30,601 nucleotides of DNA from an uncultured Hyphomicrobiales bacterium (GTDB taxonomy: Bacteria; Pseudomonadota; Alphaproteobacteria; Rhizobiales; Rhizobiaceae): NCBI GenBank assembly GCA_943908365.1, contig CALTTH010000065.1, forward strand, positions 1 to 30,601, in the 5' to 3' direction. Every line of letters starts with the position of its first letter. Within the stretch, counting starts at the first letter, position 1. Below are positions 30,307 through 30,601 of the stretch, piece after piece. The notes under the pieces are model-generated. The model saw nothing but the letters and a program-made list of their open reading frames with translations, ran no database searches and was not told where the DNA came from. Position numbers and translations under genes: made by a program.

Positions 30307-30601
30307 TTAGCCGTTCTGCGTCAGCGGCGAGATCAGCACTTCCACGCGGCGGTTCTGCGCGCGGCCGTCCGGCGTTGCGTTGGATGCCACAGGCTGCGAT
30401 GGGCCAAAGCCCATGGTAGACATGCGGCGCTGATCGACGCCCTGGCTTGCGAGATAATTGGCAACCGAGGCGGCACGACGCTGAGACAGGAGCTGGTTGT
30501 GGTTCAGGCTGCCGGTGGAGTCGGTAAAGCCGTTGACGTCGATATAGGTCTTGTTGAATTTGTTCAGAACGATCGCAACCGAATTCAGCGTCGGGTAGAA
30601 T
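30307..30601 (-). CDS. OmpA-family outer membrane/peptidoglycan-binding protein (5' end missing)
   Basis: Only the last 97 codons are in the window; the gene continues past the right edge. The visible part is an OmpA-like C-terminal domain that binds peptidoglycan. DVNGFTDSTGSLNHNQLLSQRRAASV-type sequence and NRRVEVLISP are present; the Asp and Arg that bind diaminopimelate (in NGFTDSTG and the QRRA or NRRVE segments) are in place. It ends in TQNG with a TAA. The N-terminal part (lipoprotein, beta barrel or linker) cannot be seen, so it could be a YiaD-like lipoprotein or a larger protein. A good terminator follows. Confidence 0.9.
   Translation of the reverse strand, partial: FYPTLNSVAIVLNKFNKTYIDVNGFTDSTGSLNHNQLLSQRRAASVANYLASQGVDQRRMSTMGFGPSQPVASNATPDGRAQNRRVEVLISPLTQNG

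Noticed and set aside
1..30601. Mobile elements, CRISPR arrays, tRNA genes or toxin-antitoxin pairs
   Set aside because: No repeat arrays, transposase or integrase motifs, tRNA folds or small paired genes of that kind were seen.

Overview
The window looks like core chromosome of a Rhizobiaceae bacterium of the Agrobacterium/Allorhizobium/Rhizobium group. The clues are high GC, a SAM-II riboswitch in front of metA (typical of alphaproteobacteria), alanine-rich C-terminal tails on ribosomal proteins L19 and S16, a chorismate mutase gene between ffh and rpsP, and proteins resembling rhizobial families throughout. I see no prophage, insertion sequence, CRISPR array, tRNA or rRNA. I found no clear undescribed multigene system; the most interesting signals are RNA control elements and some gene-order and regulatory oddities.

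Layout. (1) 1-899: 5' part of a membrane diguanylate cyclase, cut by the window edge. (2) 993-5907, minus strand: a tight operon dapF - mtaB - ftsY - yciB - DUF2585, with overlapping or nearly touching genes, ended by a probable terminator near 919-951. (3) 6082-7491: leuC with a strong terminator. (4) 7943-10888: an anion/cation symporter-type MFS carrier (+) converging on a polar amino acid ABC permease and binding protein (-) that have no ATPase gene beside them. (5) 11098-16349, minus strand: the ffh - chorismate mutase - rpsP - rimM - trmD - rplS translation and secretion cluster. It is interrupted by a terminator after rpsP and by an opposite-strand TSUP permease gene between trmD and rplS. 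(6) 16685-19279: a Tat-exported metallo-beta-lactamase-fold protein converging on an M48 lipoprotein protease. (7) 19588-23101: thiBPQ thiamine uptake genes behind a TPP riboswitch. (8) 23152-26090: a VOC protein, an Uup-type ABC-F ATPase and thiamine pyrophosphokinase. (9) 26154-28369: metA behind a SAM-II riboswitch with a terminator, then aldose 1-epimerase. (10) 28406-30205: mtgA and divergent ispA. (11) 30307-30601: 3' end of an OmpA-family gene.

How the genes connect. Both protein partners of the signal recognition particle pathway, Ffh and its receptor FtsY, lie in the window about 11 kb apart. Thiamine is imported by ThiBPQ and can be converted to TPP by the nearby ThiN kinase, and TPP then shuts down thiB through the riboswitch. 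Methionine synthesis begins with MetA, which carries the residue associated with acetyl-CoA use, under SAM control. Cell-envelope functions (DapF, YciB, MtgA, OmpA, M48 protease) are scattered through the region. All functional calls are from reading translated sequence and recognising families; no search was run.
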